A stretch of DNA of 64,000 nucleotides, from NCBI GenBank assembly GCA_018398575.1, contig JAGTXZ010000014.1:2170001-2234000 (forward strand). The letters are read 5' to 3'. Source of the DNA: Ampelomyces quisqualis. Its lineage: Eukaryota; Ascomycota; Dothideomycetes; Pleosporales; Phaeosphaeriaceae. Below are positions 22,016 to 32,637 of the stretch, piece after piece (positions within the stretch are counted from its first letter, which is position 1; each line of letters begins with the position of its first letter). The position numbers and the translations under genes are program-made. The notes beneath the pieces were generated by a model. It saw nothing but the letters and a program-made list of their open reading frames with translations, searched no databases and had not been told where the DNA came from.

Positions 22016-22616
22016 GCTGCTGGGAGAGGGCGGGTATCACGTGTGGCAGAAGCGGGCACCTCGGAATCACGAGCCTCATGTAATCGGCGCTAGTGTCTGC
22101 ACTTGCCGCTTCCGGACTTCCCCAGAAAAACGCCACGTGACTCAGCCGCAATGCATACAGACGGTCAACTGCCAGACCCTGCGGAAGCACGTTTGGCCGC
22201 GGCGTCGAGCCACGGCGGATACGTTTTCCGTCCCGTGTTTTGCGCCTATGTAGGTGCGTCACAGCACGTCTGGCCAAATTTACACAAAAGCTATGCTGTC
22301 ATTGGCGAAGAGCCTCGATGAGACTTGAGCCGTGGTGCCCTCCCACCGCACATCACCACGGCTTCGTCGTGTAGCTTGCGCTTGACGTGCCATCCGACAG
22401 CCACGGGTTCGGCATGTGCATGCGACAATTGACTGCTTGCCAGACTTGGGTAAATGAACATCTGAGGCATTTCTCGAGTCAGCGTGACGTTCCCGAAAAG
22501 CCTCCACCAGTCGCGGCACGCTAGCCGAAACAGTGTCCCCAGAGTCCTGCCGTCCAACACCATCCGCCTGGAGGACTGCTGTCCTCCCCCCCGCGCCCCT
22601 CAAATAGCTTCTCACC
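22016..22616. promoter_or_regulatory. shared divergent promoter region of TFB1 and KGD1
   Basis: A 601-base interval separates the two start codons, so promoters and leaders of both genes must lie here. Pyrimidine-rich CCCCCCGCGCCCC directly precedes the KGD1 start. I could not assign specific factor sites. Confidence 0.5.
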
Positions 22617-25600
22617 ATGTTGCGAAACACTCTGCGCCAGTGCACCCGGAGGCTCCCGAGCTCGCCGAGAGCAAGCCTCTCCAGCCTGTCCGCCTCGCCA
22701 TCACGGACAGCCCTCCAGACATGCCGCCGGCCGCTTGCGCTGTCGCCGCAACGGAACTATGCTGTTGCCGCTGAGGACACCAACAAGGGCGTTGTGCGTA
22801 GCTGCCCCGCGTGGGCGTTGAGCCTTTGGAGAGCGCGCACGGCTAACCATGACCGCTTAGGACGCCAACGACTCGTTCCTGCAGGGCAACACGGCCAACT
22901 ATGTCGACGAGATGTACATGTCGTGGAAACGCGACCCCGAGAGCGTACACGTCTCATGGCAGGTCTATTTCCGCAACATGGAGTCTGGCGACATGCCCGT
23001 CTCCCAGGCCTTCCAGCCGCCCCCCACGCTCATCGCCCCCCACGGTGGCATCGGCCCCGACTTCAAGCCAGGCGTGGGCATGAGCGCCGGCGAGGGCTCT
23101 GACATCATGAACCATCTGAAGGTGCAGCTGCTCGTGCGCGCCTACCAAGCTCGAGGCCATCACAAAGCCCGCATCGACCCGTTGGGCATTCGCATCGAAG
23201 CGGAGCAGTTCGGATACAGCAAACCACGCGAACTCGAACTCTCGCACTACAACTTCAGCGACAAGGACCTGGACCAGGAAATTGAGCTCGGCCCCGGCAT
23301 CCTGCCTCGATTCAAGACCGACGAGCGCAAGAAAATGACCTTGCGAGACATCATCGCTGCATGCGAACGCCTCTATTGCGGGTCGTACGGGGTCGAGTAC
23401 ATCCACATCCCTGACAGAGAACAGTGTGACTGGCTCCGCGAACGCCTCGAGATCCCGCAACCGTTCAAGTACTCTGTCGACGAAAAGCGTCGTATCCTCG
23501 ACCGCTTAATATGGGGTAGTCATTTCGAGGCGTTTCTGGCGACCAAATATCCCAATGACAAGCGTTTTGGACTCGAGGGTGGAGAGTCTCTCATTCCCGG
23601 CATGAAGGCTTTGATTGACCGAAGTGTCGACTACGGTGTCAAGGACATTGTGATCGGCATGCCTCATCGTGGACGTCTGAACGTCCTCTCCAACGTCGTC
23701 CGAAAGCCAAACGAGTCCATCTTCAGCGAGTTCGCCGGAACCGCAGAGCCCAACGATGAGGGCTCTGGTGATGTCAAGTACCATCTCGGAATGAATTTCG
23801 AGCGTCCCACGCCTTCCGGCAAGCGCGTGCAGCTCTCTCTCGTTGCCAACCCGTCTCATCTCGAGGCGGAGGACCCAGTCGTGCTGGGCAAGACGCGTGC
23901 CATCCTGCACTACAACAATGATGAGCGAGACGCGGTCAGCGCCATGGGTATTCTCTTACACGGTGACGCAGCTTTTGCTGGCCAAGGTATCGTTTACGAG
24001 ACTATGGGCTTTCACTCGCTACCTAGCTACCACACCGGAGGCACCATCCACATCATCGTCAACAATCAGATTGGTTTCACTACCGATCCCCGCTTTTCTC
24101 GTTCCACTCCCTACTGCTCGGACATTGCCAAAGCTATCGATGCACCTGTGTTCCATGTCAACGGTGATGATGTTGAAGCGCTCAACTTCGTATGCCAACT
24201 TGCGGCTGACTTCCGTGCTGAGTTCAAGAAGGACGTTGTTATCGACATGGTGTGCTACCGAAAGTCTGGCCATAATGAAACTGACCAGCCTTTCTTCACA
24301 CAGCCATTGATGTACAAGAAAATCGCGGAACAGAAGCCAACCCTGGACATTTACACTCGGAAACTCTTGGATGAGAAGACTTTCACCAAAGAAGATGTGG
24401 ATGAGCACAAGGCTTGGGTCTGGGGAATGCTCGAGGATAGCTTCAATCGCAGCAAGGATTACCAGCCGACGGCTAAGGAATGGCTCACCTCTGCTTGGAA
24501 TGGTTTCAAGTCGCCCAAGGAGCTCGCCACTGAGGTCCTTCCTCATCTCCCCACCGCAGTTGAGAATGCGCAACTCGAGCACATCGCGGAGAAGATTGGA
24601 GGAGCACCAGACGACTTCACCATGCACCGCAATCTCAAGCGCATCTTAGCTGGCCGTACGAAGACTGTCACCGAGGGAAAGAACATTGACATGGCCACGG
24701 CAGAAGCTCTCGCATTTGGTTCCCTCTGTATGGAGGGCCATCATGTACGTGTTTCTGGACAGGATGTTGAACGTGGAACATTCTCTCAGCGTCATGCCGT
24801 GCTTCACGATCAGGAAACCGAGAAGACATACACGCCTCTTCAACACCTGAGCGAAGATCAAGCGACGTTCGTCATCTCGAACTCCTCCTTGAGCGAGTAT
24901 GGAGTGTAAGTCGTTCCCCGCCAGTTGTGTAATGGGATTTTAGCTAACGATACCAAAGGCTCGGCTTCGAGTATGGCTACTCGCTCTCGTCGCCAAACGC
25001 TCTTGTCATGTGGGAAGCGCAATTCGGTGACTTCGCCAACACCGCACAAGTCATCATTGATCAGTTCGTCGCATCCGGTGAAGTCAAGTGGCTACAGCGT
25101 TCGGGACTCGTGATGAGCTTACCGCACGGTTATGACGGTCAAGGACCCGAGCACTCTTCGGGACGTATGGAACGCTACCTGCAATTAGTGAACGAAGATC
25201 CTCGCATCTTCCCCTCTCCCGACAAGCTCGATCGACAACACCAGGACTGCAACATTCAAATCGCCTACTGCACCAAGCCATCCAACTACTTCCATTTGTT
25301 GCGTCGCCAAATGAACCGCCAATTCCGCAAGCCGCTCATTCTGTTCTTCTCAAAGTCACTTCTTCGCCACCCTCTAGCCCGTTCCAACATTGAGGAGTTT
25401 ACAGGTGACTCCCATTTCCAATGGATCGTCGAGGACCCGGCGCACGCAAGTGGTGAAATTGGCTCACACGAAGAGATCAACCGCGTCGTCCTTTGCACGG
25501 GTCAGGTATATGCTGCACTTGTCAAGGAGCGCGAGTCTCGTGGCCTGAAGGATGTTGCAATCACTCGCATCGAGCAACTCAATCCCTTCCCATGGCAACA

Positions 25601-25874
25601 GCTGAAAGAGAACCTCGACTCCTATCCCAACGCTCAGAACATCATCTGGTGCCAAGAAGAGCCACTTAATGCTGGGGCCTGGAGCTTCACACAGCCCAGA
25701 ATCGAGACTTTGTTGAACCAAACGGAGCACCACAATAGGAGGCACGTCATGTACGCTGGACGCAACCCCAGCGCATCTGTTGCCACTGGCCTGAAGAACT
25801 CGCACAAGAAGGAAGAGAAGGACCTGCTCGAGATGGCATTTACCGTCAAGCAAGACAAACTCAAGGGCGAGTAA
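22617..25874 (+). CDS. KGD1: 2-oxoglutarate dehydrogenase E1 component, mitochondrial
   Basis: E1 of the 2-oxoglutarate dehydrogenase complex: thiamine diphosphate-dependent decarboxylation of 2-oxoglutarate and transfer to lipoyl E2 in the TCA cycle, mitochondrial matrix. Exons 22617-22793, 22861-24905 and 24959-25874 give 1045 residues, the usual fungal length. Residues 1 to about 47 form an Arg/Ser-rich targeting peptide. Exon 2 opens with the conserved N-terminal segment (NTANYVDEMYMSWK). HRGRLNVLSNVVRKP is at about 328. The ThDP-binding region runs from GDAAFAGQGIVYE (about 428) to NNQIGFTTD (about 461). The transketolase pyrimidine-binding domain and the C-terminal E1 domain (EQLNPFPWQQL) follow. 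Intron 1 has GTGCGT, CTAAC and TTAG; intron 2 has GTAAGT and AAAG. Confidence 0.96.
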
Positions 25875-26791
25875 GCTGTGGTGCGGTTGTTGAAAGTAGT
25901 GTAGTTAGATTCCCCATGTCCCTTTGTTTGTATGTCATGCCTCACATTCCACGCGACTGACATCTGGGGGAGCATGTGGGCTGGGACTCTTGGACTGTAC
26001 ACTTGCATGGATTGGCGTGTATGTATAGCGTCTGTATGTAGTATAAAAATGCTCTTTTCTCGTTCGCTTGCCTCGACACCATCGCTCGTGCTGCCGCGGG
26101 CGGGAATCCGCTCGGCGGCAGTCGACCCGAGTATGCAATGATGGATAATTTGGCCGGACTCCGGCTCAGCCATGGGCGGCGTACTGTATGTTGGACAGCT
26201 GTGCCGGAGCATCTTATTTGTTGCGCGATATTCTTCCGACAAGGCATGTAGAGCACGTCTCACAGGTAGAGCAACTGGTCTCTAGCCTCAAGACGTTGCC
26301 CGTTAAGTCCGCGGGCCGGAAGATATCGGGGCATAGTTAACGTCAGACGGTCGAGCAACCCCTCCACGATTCTTACCGGCAAAAGCGTCACCAGCGTCAT
26401 CGCCAACACCCACTGCTTTCAGCTTCCCGCGACAAAGTGCGTTCGCCGCGCGATGTGCCGTCCGATGGATGTCGTGCAGCATGGCCAGACTTCGGCTTCT
26501 GAACTGCGCGCTTTGGCTGTGTTCGCTGAAGCATCACGAGCTCGTGACGTTCCATTGCCGAGGGGAAAGCTCCATCCAAGTTCCAACCAGTACCAGTCCC
26601 AAGGAAATACGGAACGTGGTCCGCTGCCTCGGTACTACCCACCGGAGACCCAGACCTGACTTCATTGTGAAACTTTGTGCTCTCAAATTGCTCCGTTGAT
26701 CTTTATTTACTGCCTCCTTCCTCACCACCAACTACACGTCCGCCCAGTCTGACGTCAGTTTATCACATCTCAGGAGCCCAAGTCGGAAAAT
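25875..26791. other. KGD1 3' flank and FBP1 promoter
   Basis: No gene supported. The left half is T-rich 3' flank; the right half up to 26791 should hold the FBP1 promoter. Carbon-source control is expected for FBP1 genes, but I did not find a site I would name. Confidence 0.4.
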
Positions 26792-27998
26792 ATGGCATCC
26801 AACGGTCATGGCGAGAGCAAGCAGGAGGCGGTTAACACAGACATCATCACCCTCACGCGATTCTTGACAGAAGAGCAGACAAAGCACAAGGAAGCAACAG
26901 GAGACTTCACGTATGGTTGGACCACGCATACATGACGGCTTCGAAACACTGACGGAGCCGGGACACAGCCTTCTTTGCCATGCTCTACAATTCGCGTTCA
27001 AGAGCATTGCCTACTACATCCGGAGAGCGACCTTGATCAACGTGTGCATCCCCAATCTGGTCGACAAAATACGTCTCAGCCACTGATTTGAATAGCTTAC
27101 CGGCCTTCAAGGCACCTCCAATACCACAGGCGACGATCAGAAGAAACTCGATGTGATCGGCGACGAGCTCTTCATCAGCGCCATGCGCTCCTGCGGTCGC
27201 GTGCGCCTCCTGGTCTCGGAAGAGCAGGAGGAGTGCATTCTCTTCGACGAATTCCCCACAGCACGTTATGCGGTGGCTTGCGATCCGATCGACGGCAGTT
27301 CCAACCTCGACGCAGGTGTTAGTGTGGGCACAATCTTCGCCATATACAAGCTACCAGAGGGCGCAAAGGGCACCAAGGAAGAAATGCTGAAGCCAGGCAC
27401 CGACATGGTTGCCAGTGGATTCACCATGTATGGCGCGTCCGCCCAGCTCGTAATCACGATGAAGGGCGGAAGCGTGAACGGCTTCACTCTCGACAACGCT
27501 TTTGGCGAATTCATCCTCACACACCCCGACATGAGGGTCCCAAAATCGCGGGCGATCTACAGTGTCAACGAGGGAAACAGCATGTACTGGGAAGACCCTG
27601 TCAAGAACTGGTGCGAGAGCTTGAAGAACCCCGGTGACGGCGGGAAGCCATACTCGGCGCGTTATATCGGATCTATGGTCGCGGACGCATACCGAACTCT
27701 ACTTTATGGTGGTATATTTGCGTACCCAGCGGATAAGAAGAGTCCCAAGGGCAAGCTTCGTATCTTGTATGAGTGCGCACCCATGGCTATGGTGTTTGAG
27801 AATGGTGAGTCTCGTAGTGCCTTGCAGCTGGGAGAATTTGCTAACATGGACGCAGCTGGTGGCCTGGCGGTGAATAGCAAGATGGACCGTATGCTAGAAG
27901 TTGTTCCCGAGCACATTCATGACCGATCAGGTATTTTTATGGGTTCGACAGACGAGGTGCAGAAGGTCATTGATTCGCATAAAAAGTATCCGAAATAG
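26792..27998 (+). CDS. FBP1: fructose-1,6-bisphosphatase
   Basis: Hydrolyses fructose 1,6-bisphosphate to fructose 6-phosphate, the committed step of gluconeogenesis, in the cytosol. Four exons: 26792-26910, 26969-27041, 27096-27804 and 27856-27998, giving 347 residues, the family length. The last intron (27805-27855, GTGAGT..CTAAC..GCAG) has a length divisible by three and lacks a stop, so a naive frame reads through it and inserts 17 foreign residues into ENAGGLAVNSKM. The metal-binding motif DPIDGSSNLD is at about residue 128; the AMP/substrate region contains GSMVADAYRTLLYGG and GKLRILYECAPMAMVFE. The start MASNGHGESKQ fits typical fungal FBPases. Confidence 0.95.
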
Positions 27999-28242
27999 AG
28001 AGCCTGGGAGAGCCTGGGAGAGAAGATGGTCATAAGAAAAAACAAGTAGCTGATGGCTGATGTGTGAAGATGCAAGGCTTCAGTCGTCCACAAGTACATG
28101 TTATCTCCACCATGTTGTGTAAACAATGATCATGCTTGGTGGGTGTCTCGTGTGTTCCTCATTGGCCTGTGCGCGTGAAGCTTCAAGTGGAGCTGTGAGC
28201 GGCCAAACGTCAAGCAAGCAACACGCTCAACACAACACAACC

Positions 28243-29186
28243 ATGTCTCGAATAGTGATTCTGCGCGCAGTCATACGCCTTGGCTCTACAAGACCAACAT
28301 GGGCGCCTTCGAGAGCAATTGGACCTTTGTCTCGTCTGTAGGTCGCGTGCTTGTCCGATATCCCACCAAAGTTCTGCTCACACCACGGCTGCAGCACTCG
28401 GCACCATATCACGGCCCCGCCAAGCATCCTTGACGCCCAACGAAGCTTCTCCACCGGCTCGCCGCTTCACAAGAAAGCCGGCAAGGCCAACAAAGCGCAC
28501 GCGCAAAGCGATTCGTCCCCGCCTGTCAAGAACCCCGGGCAACCTACTGCCACGGACGAGGCATATGATGTCTCGGGATTAGAAGCACAAATTCTCAAGG
28601 CAATTGAGAAGCTTACGCATGACTTGAGCCAACTGCGAGGTGGAGGCAAGCTCAGCCCAGAAGTCGTGGAGAGCTTGAGGGTGCAGCTGGGCGGGGGAAA
28701 ACAGGGGAAAGAAACGGTCAGGTTAGGCGATATGGCGCAAGTCGTTCCCAGGGGCCGCATGTTGAATGTCATTTGCGGCGAGGAAGTGGTATGTCCACGA
28801 TGACAATTTGTTTCACTATGCTAATCATGGCACAGCACCTCAAACCCATCTCTTCCGCCATAGCCGCCTCTCCACACTCCCTCACACCACTGTCCCCCGA
28901 GCCTTCCAGTCCTCTCACCATCCAAGTCCCGCTGCCTCCACCCACGGGCGAGTCGCGCCGCGCCGCTGTCGAGGCGGCTATAAAGGCATCGGCAAAGGCG
29001 GACAAGGAGGTACAGATGGCGCGTCAGGAGCACAACAAGCAATTACGAAAGTTTGAATTGAACAGAGACGTGCTGCCGGACGACTTGCAAAAGGCAAAGA
29101 AGCGCATGGAGGATGTGGTTAAGAAGGGCCACACGGAGATCAAGAGGATAAGCGATGGCGCAAAGAAGGTTTTGGAGTCTCAGTAG
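28243..29186 (+). CDS. RRF1: mitochondrial ribosome recycling factor
   Basis: Releases the post-termination mitochondrial ribosome together with the mitochondrial elongation factor G. Exons 28243-28337, 28395-28788 and 28836-29186 join to 279 residues. The N-terminus (MSRIVILRAVIRLGSTRPTW) is Arg-rich without acids, a mitochondrial targeting signal. The RRF domain covers about residues 100-279: an initial helix with LSPEVVESLRVQL, the central block PRGRMLNVICGEEV spliced to HLKPISSAIAASP, LTIQVPLPPPTGESRR, and the long C-terminal helix ending KRISDGAKKVLESQ. Intron 1 has GTAGGT and GCAG; intron 2 has GTATGT, CTAAT and ACAG. Confidence 0.9.
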
Positions 29187-30711
29187 ACTGGCGCCATAGT
29201 TGTGATGGAGCACGATAATGTGCAGATGAGCGATCAACAAGTCATGCAAGGCGAACCTGAGTCGATGTGCCGTACATGCTTGCAAGTGAACGTGCGGACC
29301 TTCTCCACACCCGGCCAGCGCTAGGGACTGCCCAACACTGCGGGGAAGCGTGGTCATGGCTCAGACTTTCCCAGCTCTCAACGTGCCAACCCTCGTGGCG
29401 ACAATGCATGGAATGCAGTCATGTCGCCGCATGCGCGTTGGCGCAGTTCGTTTCTGCCTCGGTGTAGCGAACCGTCTGAGGTGCGTCAAGAGTCAAGACA
29501 GCTCACCGCTGGCGGGCGGCATGCGACCATGACCAGATACTACACCGGGCCTCTCCGGTTGCGCTGGACGAGGTGGTAGCCTGGCTAGAGATGGGCGCTT
29601 ATTGTACTGTACAAAATACAGTTACAGTACAATACCGCATGTACAGCTTTGCGAATCTCGGTTACACGCAACTGTACTATTGGGGTGTGCACGGACTGAT
29701 TTTTGCCGTGTTTTCTGTGTTTTGTAACCCTCCTATGCTAGCTCCTGTGCCCACCTCTTCTACAACGCGTGCTGATTCCTGAAGGAGTACACACGCCTTT
29801 AAAGCTTGTAACAGATTGACTTGTAAGCGTGCACAGATGCTTGTATATTTGTTCTAGAACCTCTTTGTTTGTAATCGGGTTTCGACTGCAACGCCACGAT
29901 ATTTTGCAGTAAAGAAGGTACAGAAATTCTAACAATAGGATTAAGCAGAAGGAGAATAAGGCTCCTATATAGTAGCACTGTATTGCTGCTAGAAACCTAG
30001 GGTAAATACTCCGTAGAACCTTATCTATTACTACCTCCTTGATATAGCTTAGTGCTAGTATACGAGATACCGTACAACAACAGTATGGTATACAATACAG
30101 TACCGTATGTGCATGTTTTTGAGCTCGCTTACCGTATCAAGCCATCTCGAAGCTTGGCGTAACGTCGGCGCCTGTCAATGGTCGCCTTCTCCTTCCCACC
30201 GTCATTCGCCCAAGCCACGACAGACGACCGAATCACGCCGCAGCGGAATCCGTCGGCACCGAAGCCATCGCAGCTTTGGTTGACAATGTCTGAAGTACCA
30301 CTCGTTGGACGAGTGGGCATGTAAGAGATCTTCACTACGCTCACCGGTCAGGAGTCAGCAACATCACTTCGCCCCCTCCGACTGCTGTTGTAGCCCAATG
30401 GCGGGGCTTGCTACCATTCAAACGCACTGTGCGGAGAGGGCAGGGGCGCGGCATGTCATAAGATGGTCCTCCCCGGATTGGACTACTGTACGGGTCCTAC
30501 CTCGGTGGTATGTAGTCACTCATCACCCTATGGTTGGCACTCTGTTTCGACATTCCTAGCGAGCTTTCTGGCGTCCACGTGCTGCATGCACGCGACAACT
30601 CATCACCGTCCTCACGCGCGTGCACGCTGCCCGAGATATCACTGCGACACTGCTTGACTGACGTCGATCATCTTGTAGAGCCACGACACATCGACACATG
30701 GCTATGGACTC
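29187..30711. other. AT-rich repeat remnant and spacer
   Basis: No gene supported. From about 29590 to 30120 the sequence is rich in GTACTGTA, TATAC and CCGTA words and resembles decayed repeat DNA, with a perfect inverted repeat at 29601-29633 and ACTCCGTA near 30008. A minus frame at 30129-30344 has mild coding character but no recognised family. Confidence 0.4.
29601..29633. repeat. perfect 11-base inverted repeat
   Basis: Arms ATTGTACTGTA (29601-29611) and TACAGTACAAT (29623-29633) flank an 11-base spacer in the AT-rich remnant. Similar words recur at 30060-30110. Confidence 0.6.
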
Positions 30712-31977
30712 ATGGCACCCACAAACGACCTAACCTTGCTCGCGCTTGCGAAACGCTCCGCAGAACCCACGACGACACGCACTTCGCCATCGACACGAGA
30801 AGGTTTGACGACAGAAGGAGGAATTCTCGAGGCTTGGGCCCAAGGCTACAATGTCGGCAGTCTAGTCATCTTGATCTTGATCGTCTTCTGCAACTACCGA
30901 TCAGGCATACGGCTCCACAAGCTCATTCTTCTCGAAGTAAGTGAAAAGACGTCACCTGTGTATATCAATACTTACCTTCCAAAGCTCGTTCTTGCTGTTT
31001 GGCACGGAACCTTCATCTTCGCGCGGGACCCAGTATACGGCTGGTACTTATCTGTAACTGCAACGCTCCTCTTCATATCCTACTTCCTCCACAACGTTGT
31101 GTCCTGGCTGAAGATCAGGCCATTTCTTCCACGCTGGGGATCGCGCTTCTTCATCATCTCACTGCTTTGTGTGCAGCCTTTCTGGGTTGCCGAAGCCTGG
31201 TCTAACTTTGCGTATTTCAACTCACTTGGCTCCAACGCAAACGTCCGCACGCGACCGTTCGAAGCGCTACTCCGCGACCCATGGTGGATCTTCACTACAT
31301 GGACGCTCGTCAGTTCCATCAAGAAGACATATGGTTTCAAGCTCTGGGCACTTGTATGCATCAACAAGCGCTTCGGCATCATGTTGCTTTGCATGACACT
31401 CTCCATCGCCTTCCTGCTCACAGATGTCGTTATCAGTGCCGCCAAACTCAGTACTAATAGCGGCATCAATCCCTATTGGAGGTTCGCTCTGGTCTTTAAA
31501 TGTGCATCGGACACGATATTCCTCGACGATTTCAAATCCATCCTCGATTCTATCGTAGCACGCAAGTTCAGTTCCACGGGTGACGGTATCCACCGCAATT
31601 CGATTGGACGTTCACCCAACAGCCACAGCGGCGGACACAAGCGATCACGCTCCCTCAACAGAGGCGAGGACTTTATCGAATGCATCTCACTTGAAAACCC
31701 GGTCCAGCGGCCCGTACACACCAGCACGTGTTTCTCGCCATCCAGTCCTCCAAGATCAAAGTACCTGAATATCTTTTCAAAAGAACGCAGAGCTTCGGTG
31801 CTCAGAATCCAGGTTCAAAACGACACGGTAGATGGAACTCAGGCGCGTACACCTAGTCATGAGAGCTGGGGTAGCGATAGCGCCCAGTTGGCACGACCTG
31901 CACATGCCGTCTACATCAACGAACGCGCGCGGGCGAATGAGAGCGACGCGAGCTTGTTCAACGGCAGAATGGTGTGA
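30712..31977 (+). CDS. multi-span fungal membrane protein
   Basis: Two exons, 30712-30936 and 30985-31977, encode 405 residues. The 48-base intron has a GTAAGT donor and CCAAAG acceptor; it is in phase and stop-free, so it would be missed by a simple frame, but its removal joins LHKLILLE to LVLAVWHGTF, both inside hydrophobic helices. Residues about 35-280 contain about seven hydrophobic segments (for example SLVILILIVF, LSVTATLLFISYFLH, FFIISLLCVQPFWVAEA and MLLCMTLSIAFLLTDVV). The last 120 or so residues are hydrophilic and Ser/Arg-rich, probably cytoplasmic. I recognise the architecture as a conserved fungal integral membrane protein but not a functional name. Confidence 0.8.
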   Translation: MAPTNDLTLLALAKRSAEPTTTRTSPSTREGLTTEGGILEAWAQGYNVGSLVILILIVFCNYRSGIRLHKLILLEVSEKTSPVYINTYLPKLVLAVWHGTFIFARDPVYGWYLSVTATLLFISYFLHNVVSWLKIRPFLPRWGSRFFIISLLCVQPFWVAEAWSNFAYFNSLGSNANVRTRPFEALLRDPWWIFTTWTLVSSIKKTYGFKLWALVCINKRFGIMLLCMTLSIAFLLTDVVISAAKLSTNSGINPYWRFALVFKCASDTIFLDDFKSILDSIVARKFSSTGDGIHRNSIGRSPNSHSGGHKRSRSLNRGEDFIECISLENPVQRPVHTSTCFSPSSPPRSKYLNIFSKERRASVLRIQVQNDTVDGTQARTPSHESWGSDSAQLARPAHAVYINERARANESDASLFNGRMV

Positions 31978-32369
31978 AACAGTGAGCAAGATAAGAGAAG
32001 AATTGCAATCATCAGAAAGATTATGTGAGCAGCCAGACGACCATTCCTCGCTCCCATGCCGCTCACCGAAGCCGCGTCGCGCATCGAAAGGCATGTTTAG
32101 CTGCTGCTGCCTTGCAGCCTTTACTGCAACGAGTCGCACACTATCGGTATACATTGAGCAAGCCAAGTACATCGACGTGATCGACGAGGCACCAGTGGTC
32201 GCTTCCGTGTTCACGTAACACAAAGCGTGAGATGGCGCGTGTCACATGAGACGCATATTACGCGGCTGTCGTAAGCGCCACCGAAGACGGACTCTGACAG
32301 TGGTGCATCAGGACTAGTTTGGAGGGAGATGGAAGCGATTTCCCAAGCCAAAATGGCGCAGAGGCGGGG

Positions 32370-32400
<31 letters not shown>

Positions 32401-32637
32401 TTAGCGTCGAGGAAAAGAAGCAAGCAAGGAAACAAGTCAACGCTGGCATCAAGTGTGTTTGTATTCGGGATACATATCATTGTACATGCAAGACAAAGTG
32501 GGCACGAGCAGGTAGTGTGTATTCACTCCATATCAAAAAAACTACACCGGATCAAAACATTTTGCATCACATGTACTCAGCCTGTATCATTGAACCTCCT
32601 TCCCTCCCCGCCTCCTGCTACACATCCCTCTCCCATC
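31978..32637. other. convergent 3' flanks of the membrane protein and DUF3176 gene A
   Basis: No gene supported. It carries the AAG microsatellite and the expected 3' UTRs of the two convergent genes. Confidence 0.4.
32370..32399. repeat. AAG trinucleotide microsatellite
   Basis: About ten uninterrupted AAG units in the spacer between convergent genes. Likely variable between strains. Confidence 0.85.

Noticed and set aside
26250..26315. tRNA-like GGTAGAGCA word near 26263
   Set aside because: No matching acceptor stem, anticodon stem or T-arm GGTTCRA could be placed around it.
27805..27855. Reading through the last FBP1 intron as coding
   Set aside because: It would insert 17 residues into the invariant ENAGGLAVNSKM region; GTGAGT, CTAAC and GCAG sites are all present.
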